Positions 1 to 6,084 of a stretch of DNA of 9,028 nt are shown in pieces. Under the pieces are notes generated by a model that did no database searches, was not told where the DNA came from, and was given only the letters and a program-made list of their open reading frames with translations. Both the position numbers and the translations under genes were made by a program. Position 1 is the first letter of the stretch. Each line of letters starts with the position of its first letter. Origin of the DNA: Phycisphaerae bacterium (GTDB taxonomy: Bacteria; Planctomycetota; Phycisphaerae; Phycisphaerales; SM1A02); NCBI GenBank assembly GCA_002684755.1, contig NYVS01000122.1, positions 6,588 through 15,615 of the forward strand, written 5' to 3'.

Positions 1-350
1 CCGAGACGTCCGCTCGGAAGCATCCGCACGATCGCCTGACGAACGAGGCGGGTGGGATCGCGATCGAGCACGCGTCGGTAGGTCTCGACCTTCTGACCGC
101 TCGGGTAGCCGCTGTAGCGCCGAAGGGTCTTGTCGTCGAGCTTGTTGCCGGTCATGACGATCTTCGCGGCGTTCGTCACGATGACGAAGTCGCCACTGAG
201 AACGTGCGGCGTGTACTCGGGGCGGTGCTTGCCCATGAGAATCGTGGCGGCTTGCGTCGCGAAACGACCGAGGATCATGCCTTCGGCGTCGAGGACGTGC
301 CAGGCGGGTTCGATCTCTCCGGGCTTCGCGTGGTAGGTCTGGCGGGGCAT
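1..350 (-). CDS. rplM: 50S ribosomal protein L13, N-terminal part (cut by window edge)
   Basis: L13 is a protein of the large ribosomal subunit that binds 23S rRNA early in assembly. The 116 visible codons read MPRQTYHAKPGEIEPAWHVL, then LGRFATQAATILMGKHRPEY, SGDFVIVTNAAKIVMTGNK, the KTLRRYSGYPSGQK segment and VRQAIVRMLPSGRLG. All are in the order and spacing of bacterial L13, whose usual length is about 142-150 residues, so roughly the last fifth lies beyond the left edge. The ATG at 350-348 is chosen because the family N-terminus begins close to it and no better start lies upstream; no clear Shine-Dalgarno is visible. In many bacteria rpsI (S9) follows rplM, but that would be off the window. 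It is transcribed from the promoter at 472-499 through a leader of about 115 bases. Identification is very secure. Confidence 0.96.
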   Translation of the reverse strand, partial: MPRQTYHAKPGEIEPAWHVLDAEGMILGRFATQAATILMGKHRPEYTPHVLSGDFVIVTNAAKIVMTGNKLDDKTLRRYSGYPSGQKVETYRRVLDRDPTRLVRQAIVRMLPSGRL

Positions 351-413
351 GTCGTGGGCCCGATCGGCGGAGGGGGAAAGCGGATGGAAGTACGATTCGT
401 CCGAGGACGAAAC

Positions 414-432
414 GCGCCCGAGACGCGGGCGC
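414..432 (-). promoter_or_regulatory. Leader hairpin upstream of rplM
   Basis: A perfect 7-base-pair stem (GCGCCCG at 414-420, CGGGCGC at 426-432) with a five-base loop sits inside the untranslated leader between the rplM promoter and its start codon. The nonamer GCGCCCGAG is also directly repeated at 414-422 and 429-437. L13 represses its own mRNA leader in Escherichia coli, so an autoregulatory role is possible here. That is inference only, and a random GC-rich stem cannot be excluded. Confidence 0.35.
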
Positions 433-471
433 CCGAGCGAACCCGTGAGAGGGGCCGATCGAGAATCGCCA

Positions 472-499
472 AGAATAGCCATCCACGGTTCTCTGTCAA
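472..499 (-). promoter_or_regulatory. Sigma70-type promoter for rplM
   Basis: Read on the minus strand, a perfect -35 box TTGACA (499-494) is followed by a 16-base spacer and a -10 box TATTCT (477-472). Transcription should start near 465, about 115 bases before the rplM ATG at 350. This is the best promoter match seen in the window and faces an expected highly expressed gene. The boxes are directly visible; activity is inferred. Confidence 0.75.
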
Positions 500-542
500 G
501 GTCCCTCGGAGCCGATGACACGGGTGATATCGATTGGAAACC

Positions 543-2018
543 ATGCCGAATCCCCACTCAGATCACGCTTCCAACCAGACCTCAGACCAGCCTCAGGAGG
601 GCACGAATCCGCCCTCTGGGCCCCGGCAGGGCCGTCTCGGGCTCGGTCTCGCCTGGCTGGTGATTCTCGGTTCCACGGTCCTGTGGATGGCCAAGCCGGC
701 GATTCTGGGGGACGAGGAGGAAATCCCGAATTCCGAGGTGTCGGCCGAGTCGATCCCGGACGGGCTCCTCTTGAGCGGCGCCCAGGACGAACTCATGGGT
801 CGGGTGGCGTTCAGCCTCTATTCCGTGTCCGGGGATCCGTCGGCGATCTCGCAGGCGGAGGTCATCCGTGGATCCGGTCCGGCGGGTGAGGTCGCCTACG
901 ACATTCTCGTCGCGGCGATGCTCGGCGCCGATGCGGGCCTCGAGGCGCTCGACGAAAGTGAATTCGAGGACGACCCGCGATTCGAACTGCTCCGACCGGC
1001 GGCGGCGTCGGCGTTCCGGTCGCTCGCCGACGAGACGCCGATCCCCGAGTCCGATGCGGACGTGTTGCGGACGCGACTCGGCTGGTTCGGGGACCTCGCC
1101 TGCGATCTCAGTGATCCGAAGGCGATGGAGGAACAGTCCGCCGATGCGATGCAGCTCGTCATCTGGCTCGGCGTCTTCGGCGTGATCTTCGGCCTCGCGG
1201 GTCTCACCGGCTTCGTGCTCGGCGTCGTGTTGCTGGTGATGGCGCTGCTCGGCAAGGTGAGGAGTCGCGTCGAACCGACGACGCATCACGGGGTGTACGC
1301 CGAGACGTTCGCCATCTGGATGTTGACGTTCTTCGGACTACAACTCCTGCTGGGACCGCTCACCGGTCTCGCGGCCGACGTCGGTGTCGGCACGGTCGAG
1401 GACCTGGTGCTGCCCGCGAGCATCGTCGCGTTCTTCGCGAGCCTGATCGCGCTCGCGTGGCCGGCCGTTCGAGGCGTTCGCCTCGCCACGATGCGCCAGG
1501 ACGTCGGGCTCCACTTCGGCCGGGGCGTCGTCGAGGTCTTCTACGGAATCCTCGCGTGGATGGTGGCGGTGCCGATGCTGTTCATCGGGGCGATCCTGAT
1601 GGTGTTCCTGACCTGGCTCGTCCAGTCCCAGACCGGAGAGACCCCGGCACCGAGCCATCCGGTCCAGCAGGCGATCGCCGATGCGAACTTCTGGGGCCTG
1701 CTGCAGATCTACGTGCTGGCGAGCGTGGCGGCGCCGATCGTGGAGGAGACGATGTTCCGTGGCGTGTTCTACAGCCACCTTCGAGGCCTGATGCGGACCT
1801 GGGCGGTCCCGGTCGCGATGGTGCTCGCCGCGATGGTCTCGAGCCTGATCTTCGCGGCGATCCATCCGCAGGGGCTGGTCGCGATTCCACCGCTGGCGGG
1901 TCTCGCGGTCGGATTCTGCGTCGCCCGGGAGGTTCGAGGGTCGCTCGTCGCCCCGATGGTCGCCCACGGGCTCAGCAACGCCCTCGTGATGACCCTCAAT
2001 GTGCTCCTCACCGGCTGA
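543..2018 (+). CDS. CPBP (CAAX/Rce1-like) family intramembrane glutamic protease with extra N-terminal domain
   Basis: 491 residues from the ATG at 543. The three signature motifs of CPBP/ABI intramembrane proteases are intact: EETMFR with E401, E402 and R406; FAAIH with F437 and H441; and HGLSN with H475 and N479. These build the active site within the membrane; substrates of bacterial members are mostly unknown. A first membrane span lies at about 32-50, followed by a soluble acidic stretch of about 150 residues (55-204). Several hydrophobic segments then run from about 206 to the C-terminus. That soluble stretch is not part of the core family and makes the protein longer than typical members (about 200-300). 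A TTG at 534, three codons earlier and six bases after GGGTGA (522-527), is an alternative start. The gene is divergent from rplM and lies 99 bases ahead of a secreted-protein gene on the same strand. Family is secure; function unknown. Confidence 0.9.
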   Translation: MPNPHSDHASNQTSDQPQEGTNPPSGPRQGRLGLGLAWLVILGSTVLWMAKPAILGDEEEIPNSEVSAESIPDGLLLSGAQDELMGRVAFSLYSVSGDPSAISQAEVIRGSGPAGEVAYDILVAAMLGADAGLEALDESEFEDDPRFELLRPAAASAFRSLADETPIPESDADVLRTRLGWFGDLACDLSDPKAMEEQSADAMQLVIWLGVFGVIFGLAGLTGFVLGVVLLVMALLGKVRSRVEPTTHHGVYAETFAIWMLTFFGLQLLLGPLTGLAADVGVGTVEDLVLPASIVAFFASLIALAWPAVRGVRLATMRQDVGLHFGRGVVEVFYGILAWMVAVPMLFIGAILMVFLTWLVQSQTGETPAPSHPVQQAIADANFWGLLQIYVLASVAAPIVEETMFRGVFYSHLRGLMRTWAVPVAMVLAAMVSSLIFAAIHPQGLVAIPPLAGLAVGFCVAREVRGSLVAPMVAHGLSNALVMTLNVLLTG

Positions 2019-2025
2019 ATCGATT

Positions 2026-2043
2026 CCGGAACGGGGATTCCGG
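2026..2043 (+). terminator. Weak hairpin after the CPBP protease gene
   Basis: CCGGAA (2026-2031) pairs with TTCCGG (2038-2043) around a six-base loop, starting eight bases after the stop codon of the protease gene. No T-run follows, so it is at best a weak or factor-assisted terminator. The same bases form an 8-base direct repeat (GATTCCGG at 2022 and 2036), so an operator is an equal possibility. Confidence 0.25.
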
Positions 2044-2048
2044 GATGG

Positions 2049-2054
2049 TATGCT
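2049..2054 (+). promoter_or_regulatory. Possible -10 box for the secreted-protein gene
   Basis: TATGCT matches the -10 consensus at four of six positions and stands out in GC-rich surroundings. It lies 64 bases before the ATG at 2118. No good -35 box is present: TTCCGG at 2024-2029 is 19 bases upstream and a poor match. It would allow the gene to be transcribed separately from the protease gene. Low confidence. Confidence 0.25.
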
Positions 2055-2117
2055 GTTGGTCCGGGCCGCAACTCGCGGCGCCACGGGTCGTTCCACCGAC
2101 AGGACGGGAGCCGGGCC

Positions 2118-3032
2118 ATGTTCGAACTCCGTGCGTCAACGAATGTTCCACTCGTCTGCGTCGCCCTCGTCGTCGGCGGGCTGGTCTCGGCGAATCAGGC
2201 GGTGGCCGCCGGTGGCGCGGAGACCGGCGGTGATCGCCGGGCCTTGGAGTCGGCGTCCGACGCGCGGCGTCTGGTGGCCCGACTCGACGAACTCGGTGAA
2301 GTCGATCCGATCCGGTTCTTCAAGCGACTGGTGGATCGGTATCGCTCCATCGAGGACTACGTCGAGGAGACCGAGATCGAGCGGATCACCGACGATCCGG
2401 CGACCGACGATCCGCCGATCCGGATGCGGACGCGGGTGCGGGCCGAGGTCCGTGACGCCCGCCTGATCGTGGAACGTCCCGGTCTGCTCGATGACGTGGG
2501 CCGTTCGCTCACGTCCTCGAAGCCGGGTGCGACGGCGCAGGATCTCTGGCTGCTCCCGCATCTTCGACTTCGATTCAGCGACTCGCCGCTCGAGGAATTC
2601 CGCCCCACTGAAGAAGGCGGCTTCCGCGCCGCCGAGGCCGATCGCGTGGTCGTCGACGACCGGGAGATGGTCCGGGTCGAGCTCCGCGCTGGTGGTGAGG
2701 CCGAGTCCGGCCCGACCGACGCCCGCTTCAGCCTGTTGGTCGATCCGGAACGGATGCTGGTCGAACGGGTCGAAGGCGAGGAATGGCTGCCGGGCGGGCT
2801 TCGTCAGCAGACCACGCTTCGAATCGAATCGATTCGGATGCTGACCGACGACTGGGTGGAATCCGCGGAACCCGTGGTGGAGGAGTCCGAGCCCGTCTCC
2901 AGCGAGACCACGGAGAAGCCGTCGGGGTCGACGCCGACCATCGGCGAGGACGAGCAGCGGAACCCCGATGCGTCGTCGGTCGAGACCGGTCGAACCCACG
3001 CGGGCCTTTCCTTCATCACGCCCGCCGGCTGA
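2118..3032 (+). CDS. Secreted protein of unknown function, possibly DUF1571/LolA-like
   Basis: 304 residues. The start codon ATG at 2118 follows GGGAG (2106-2110) by seven bases. A signal peptide is evident: a hydrophobic run at about 9-24 and an AVA site near residue 30, so the mature protein should lie outside the cytoplasmic membrane. The mature part opens with a helical stretch containing FFKRLVDRYRSIEDYVEETE (67-86). An alternating charged/hydrophobic region (100-240) then looks beta-rich and includes FSLLVDPERMLVERVEG. This layout, with an early RYRSIEDY segment and a later VDPE..LVERVE strand, resembles planctomycete DUF1571 and LolA/DUF2092-like proteins, but I cannot confirm membership. 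The tail from 248 on is acidic and rich in Ser, Thr, Pro and Glu, probably disordered. It could work with the upstream membrane protease, but only adjacency suggests so. Its 3' end overlaps the convergent kinase-like gene by 17 bases. Confidence 0.8.
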   Translation: MFELRASTNVPLVCVALVVGGLVSANQAVAAGGAETGGDRRALESASDARRLVARLDELGEVDPIRFFKRLVDRYRSIEDYVEETEIERITDDPATDDPPIRMRTRVRAEVRDARLIVERPGLLDDVGRSLTSSKPGATAQDLWLLPHLRLRFSDSPLEEFRPTEEGGFRAAEADRVVVDDREMVRVELRAGGEAESGPTDARFSLLVDPERMLVERVEGEEWLPGGLRQQTTLRIESIRMLTDDWVESAEPVVEESEPVSSETTEKPSGSTPTIGEDEQRNPDASSVETGRTHAGLSFITPAG

Positions 3033-5142
3033 ACCCGACCGGGTTCCGAAGGGCGCGGGCTTCGGTCGGCGTCGCCCTGGATCCAGTGCGGCTCGAAGCC
3101 GGCACGTGAATCGAGATGATGGTGAAGACGTCGTGATCCCGGGCGTCGATCGACCCGCCGATCTCCCGGACCCGATCGGCGATCGTGGCAAGACCGAGCA
3201 CTGCCGGGTCGATCGGTGTGTCGGGGCTGCGTGCGTCGGTCAACGCGGCGATGGATCGAGCCGCACGTCGGCGTGAACTGCTGACTTCGATGTTCACCGC
3301 GGCACTCGACCGCGTCGACCAGTCCGGTCGGACGGAGACCGAGATCGTCGGGCACGGCGATCCGTGTTCCGATTCGAGATCGTGGATGAGTTCCTCGACG
3401 ATCAGATCGAGGAAAGCGCCGGAGACCGGGGCCGAGAGACCGTGGCCCACGTCCATGTGGTCGAGGTGGATCCGGCCCATCGACACGGCGCGATGCAGCC
3501 GGTCCCGCAGGTGCCCGCCGACATCGATGCACTCCGTCGAGATCGCGGCGCCGGGGATCGCGTGTCGGAGCCGGGCCGCATGGCGTGCCGCGGACTCGCA
3601 ACCGGTCTCGAGCGTCACGAGCATGTGATCGAGCTCGGTCGGGGAACGGTCGTCGCGGGCGAGGGATGCCACGCCCGCCAGTGCGGTCGCGAGATTGTTG
3701 ACGTCGCTCATCACGAGGGAGGTCAGTCGATCGAGTTCCTTCGTCTCCTGCGACTCGCGGGCCCGTTCCGCATCGCGTCGCATTCGATGCCGCGTTCTTC
3801 GTTCACGCGAGTCGATGTCGATCATATTGATGAGAACGGAGTCCGCTTCGCCCGGATCACGGACCGGGCTGAAGAGCGCGAGATGGATGCGGGAGGATCC
3901 GTCGGCGACCACGACGTCGAGTTCGCACTGGAAACGGCGGCCGTTCCCCGCCGCCCGGAGACCGCGATGCAGTCTTCGGTGGCTCCCCGGTGCGATCAAC
4001 GACGCCATCAGGGGCTCGTTGCGACCTTCCGTGCGGTCGAGTGGATCGGTTCCGATCACACCGATCGCCGCTTCGTTGGCGAAGAGGATCCGGCCCCCGA
4101 CGTCGGTTCGGATCAGGCCCGTCGCGGCGTCGTCGAGCAGCCCGCCCAGGCGGCCCTCGCGATCCTCGAGGCGCCGGCAGGTACGGAGATGGACTTCGGT
4201 CATGCTCGCGACGATCAGCGCGATCGCGATCACCGGAAGCACGAATCCCATTCTGGCGGAGACCCAGACCCCCGTCGTGGCGATCAGGCCGGGATCGGCC
4301 AGTGACGAGGCCGTTGGTGCGGCCGTGGCGACGAGCGCAGCGCCGGTGGTGAATGCGAGCAGGAACGTCCCGACGGCGGTGGCCATCCAGCCGGAGAGGA
4401 CCGCGAGAAAGACCAGGAGCGAAAGGGAGCCCAGCGCCAGGAGGGTCTGCACGAGCACGTGGTCGCTCGTCACGAGGGGATGATGGGCCAGCCCGATGAC
4501 CGTGATGAACGTCAGGATGGCGACGACCACCCATCTCTGTTCGAAGCCGCAGGTGCGGGATCGCCGGCCCGACTCGTCACGAAGCATCGCGATCGCGAAG
4601 GGGGCGGTGGCACAACAGCCGACGAGCCCCTGGATCGCGGCGGCGATCGCGGTTGGAATCGGATCGGGTTCGCCGGTGCCCCACGCGAGGATGAGGCCGG
4701 CGACGGCCGGCACGAGGGAGACGAAGGGGATGACGAGGAGGAGGAGGCGGAGCACCCCGCCCACGGAAGGGGATGCGGTCACCAGGTCTCGTCGTCGGCT
4801 TCCCAGAAGCCACGGCGTCGCCAGGAGCGCAAGCCCCTGCAGGATCGCGATCGAAAGAAAGGCGACCACGGAGATGGAGCCCGCGAGGGAGCTTCCACGT
4901 CCGATCCACGTGGCCAGGGCGAAGACCGTCGCCACGATCGCGTAGTACGCGGCGAAGCGGCGGTCGAACCGAAGTACGAGGACCAGGGCGACGCCGAGGG
5001 AGAGCGATGCCGGAAACGGCACGTGGTCCATCATGAACGTCGGCAGGATCGACACCGCGTTCAACGTGATCATCGCGATCAGCGCCGTCGTGGTGAGTCG
5101 ATCGAACTCGATATGTGGCTTCAAGGTCCGAGCGATTCGCAT
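3016..5142 (-). CDS. Membrane MASE1-like/PAS/histidine-kinase-like protein, probable pseudokinase
   Basis: 708 residues, starting at ATG 5142-5140 with a GGGGG Shine-Dalgarno (5155-5151) eight bases upstream. The reading frame stays open further upstream, but there it only shadows the HNH gene. Residues about 15-315 hold eight to ten hydrophobic segments whose pattern (PASLSLGVALVLVLRFDRR, later TAPFAI) resembles the MASE1 sensory membrane domain. Residues about 325-445 form a PAS domain (LLDDAATGLIRTDVGGRILFANEAA). Residues 470-527 match the dimerisation helix of HDFNN-type histidine kinases, but the motif reads MSDVNNL, with Ser479 (codon 3708-3706) where the phospho-accepting His should be. 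In the ATPase-like part (540-682) the N-box Asn is replaced (LIVEELIHDL, 580-589) and no DxGxG is seen. The C-terminal LGLATIADRVREIGGSI (649-665) is well kept. It therefore looks like a membrane sensor that has lost phosphotransfer. No response regulator is in the window. Domain architecture is confident; signal and partner are unknown. Confidence 0.88.
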   Translation of the reverse strand: MRIARTLKPHIEFDRLTTTALIAMITLNAVSILPTFMMDHVPFPASLSLGVALVLVLRFDRRFAAYYAIVATVFALATWIGRGSSLAGSISVVAFLSIAILQGLALLATPWLLGSRRRDLVTASPSVGGVLRLLLLVIPFVSLVPAVAGLILAWGTGEPDPIPTAIAAAIQGLVGCCATAPFAIAMLRDESGRRSRTCGFEQRWVVVAILTFITVIGLAHHPLVTSDHVLVQTLLALGSLSLLVFLAVLSGWMATAVGTFLLAFTTGAALVATAAPTASSLADPGLIATTGVWVSARMGFVLPVIAIALIVASMTEVHLRTCRRLEDREGRLGGLLDDAATGLIRTDVGGRILFANEAAIGVIGTDPLDRTEGRNEPLMASLIAPGSHRRLHRGLRAAGNGRRFQCELDVVVADGSSRIHLALFSPVRDPGEADSVLINMIDIDSRERRTRHRMRRDAERARESQETKELDRLTSLVMSDVNNLATALAGVASLARDDRSPTELDHMLVTLETGCESAARHAARLRHAIPGAAISTECIDVGGHLRDRLHRAVSMGRIHLDHMDVGHGLSAPVSGAFLDLIVEELIHDLESEHGSPCPTISVSVRPDWSTRSSAAVNIEVSSSRRRAARSIAALTDARSPDTPIDPAVLGLATIADRVREIGGSIDARDHDVFTIISIHVPASSRTGSRATPTEARALRNPVGFSRRA
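3031..3046. terminator. Hairpin at the convergent gene ends
   Basis: GAACCC (3031-3036) and GGGTTC (3041-3046) form a perfect 6-base-pair stem with a GACC loop. It begins inside the stop codon of the plus-strand secreted-protein gene and lies within the last codons of the minus-strand kinase-like gene. No T-run follows on either side, so it is a candidate two-way or Rho-type pausing site rather than a classic intrinsic terminator. Confidence 0.3.
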
Positions 5143-5244
5143 CGGCCATGCCCCCGGTTCGGCCGGTCGGTGGATCGCTTCGACGATCCGATCCGGCCGG
5201 TGTGTGGGGGAATGTTCGCACCCCGGATGGCCCGGTGGGGGCAG

Positions 5245-5285
5245 GTTCGGGTCGAACGGGGTGTAAACCCCAACGCCTCCGGCGT
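5245..5285 (-). other. Three abutting hairpins between the HNH gene and the kinase-like gene
   Basis: Three perfect 5-base-pair stem-loops lie almost end to end: GTTCG-GGT-CGAAC (5245-5257), GGGGT-GTAA-ACCCC (5258-5271) and ACGCC-TCC-GGCGT (5273-5285). On the minus strand they begin 27 bases after the HNH stop codon and end about 100 bases before the kinase-like start. They could be an attenuator, a processing site or a terminator for the upstream transcript. No T-run is present. The stems are visible directly; any role is inferred. Confidence 0.4.
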
Positions 5286-5312
5286 CGGACGGCGTTCGAG
5301 GTGCCGGGAGGG

Positions 5313-5939
5313 CTACTGGAGTTCGACGGTCCAGTACGCCTCGTCCATGAACGCCTTCCAGGAGTCGTACTTGCCGCTGCCGAGTCGGACGGTGATGGCG
5401 GGATTCCGCTTCGGCCGGATCGGTTCGCGAACGAGTCGCATGCCGGCCTGCACGGGGGTCCGGCCACCCTTTCTCGCATTGCAGCGCACGCAGGCGCAGA
5501 CCAGGTTGGTCCAGCTGTTCTCGCCGCCCTGGACCCGTGGAACCACGTGATCGAGGGTGAGTTCCCGCGTCGGAAAGGACCTGCCGCAGTACTGGCAGCG
5601 ACTTCCGTCGCGGGTGTAGATGTTCCGGCGGTTCAGTTTCACGGTGCGGCGGGGACGCCGGTCGTAGTCGAAGAGCCGGATGATCTTCGGAACCGCGATC
5701 GTGATCCGCGTGGTCCGGACCCAGTCGTGGCGATCGGGCTCGAATTCCCGTTGGAGTTCGGCGATGTCCGCCCAGGTCTCGAAGTCGTAGTTTCGATAAT
5801 GGCCGTCCTCGACGGCGATCACCTCGGCGATGTTCTTGATCAGCAGGGTGAAGGCGCGACGGGCGTCGACCACGCGGATCGCGGAGTACGCCCGGTTGAG
5901 CACGAGCACCTTCGCGTCGAGTCCGCCATCGAGGGTCAT
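5313..5939 (-). CDS. Stand-alone HNH endonuclease family protein
   Basis: 208 residues from ATG 5939-5937, chosen because AGGA lies five bases upstream. An in-frame ATG at 5945 and a GTG at 6032 are alternatives. The N-terminal half (VLVLNRAYSAIRVVDARRAF, 11-30; YDFETWADIAEL, 51-62) is the conserved region of a widespread HNH family common in planctomycetes, cyanobacteria and actinobacteria. The HNH fold follows: zinc cysteines C115 and C118 (CQYC), the DHVVPR core with D130 and H131, W143 and N145, a second CxxC (C150, C153), then N154 and K157. Catalytic and metal residues look intact, so it should be a metal-dependent nuclease. The biological role of this family is not established. It lies 145 bases after tag and 170 before the kinase-like gene on the same strand. 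A TACGAT box at 6041-6036 might be a -10 element, but no -35 is visible. It is not next to a methylase, integrase or Cas gene, so I see no defence or mobile context. Confidence 0.9.
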   Translation of the reverse strand: MTLDGGLDAKVLVLNRAYSAIRVVDARRAFTLLIKNIAEVIAVEDGHYRNYDFETWADIAELQREFEPDRHDWVRTTRITIAVPKIIRLFDYDRRPRRTVKLNRRNIYTRDGSRCQYCGRSFPTRELTLDHVVPRVQGGENSWTNLVCACVRCNARKGGRTPVQAGMRLVREPIRPKRNPAITVRLGSGKYDSWKAFMDEAYWTVELQ

Positions 5940-6084
5940 CGTCATCCTGACGCGGCTCCGGTCCGCGAGGCGTCGCCGAGGTGACCAACACCGGCGTCGC
6001 GTCTCGGGGGAATCGTCGGTCTCCGCCGACACCTCATCGTACCCCTTCCGACATCGGCGGGCGAGATCTCGCGTCGATCGAGTT

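Noticed and set aside
582..2096. Minus-strand open frames (235 and 252 codons) opposite the CPBP protease
   Set aside because: Arg/His/Asp/Glu-rich shadows of the protease gene, which carries all three family motifs.
4728..4755. GAG-rich repeat stretch (simple repeat)
   Set aside because: It encodes a leucine run in a membrane segment of the kinase-like protein, so coding constraint explains it.
5240..5285. tRNA-like T-loop (GGTTCGGGTCGAAC)
   Set aside because: The bases form a simple hairpin; no acceptor, D or anticodon arms fit on either strand.
3364..5550. Long plus-strand open frames (313 and 363 codons) opposite the kinase-like gene
   Set aside because: Low-complexity, Arg/Asp/Gly-rich translations with no family features; they are shadows caused by high GC in the third codon position of the true gene.
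5115..5984. 289-codon plus-strand open frame opposite the HNH gene
   Set aside because: Antisense shadow of a well-supported gene, with no recognisable motifs or ribosome binding site.
5143..5991. Upstream extension of the kinase-like frame giving a 991-residue protein
   Set aside because: The added 283 codons are Arg/Pro-rich and lie in another frame over the clear HNH gene. A Shine-Dalgarno and ATG at 5142 explain the real start.
6036..6041. TACGAT -10-like box on the minus strand upstream of the HNH gene
   Set aside because: No matching -35 box within a usable distance; mentioned only in the HNH entry.
6061..6072. 12-base palindrome GCGAGATCTCGC after tag
   Set aside because: Only a four-pair stem as RNA, with no T-run; too weak to call a terminator or operator.
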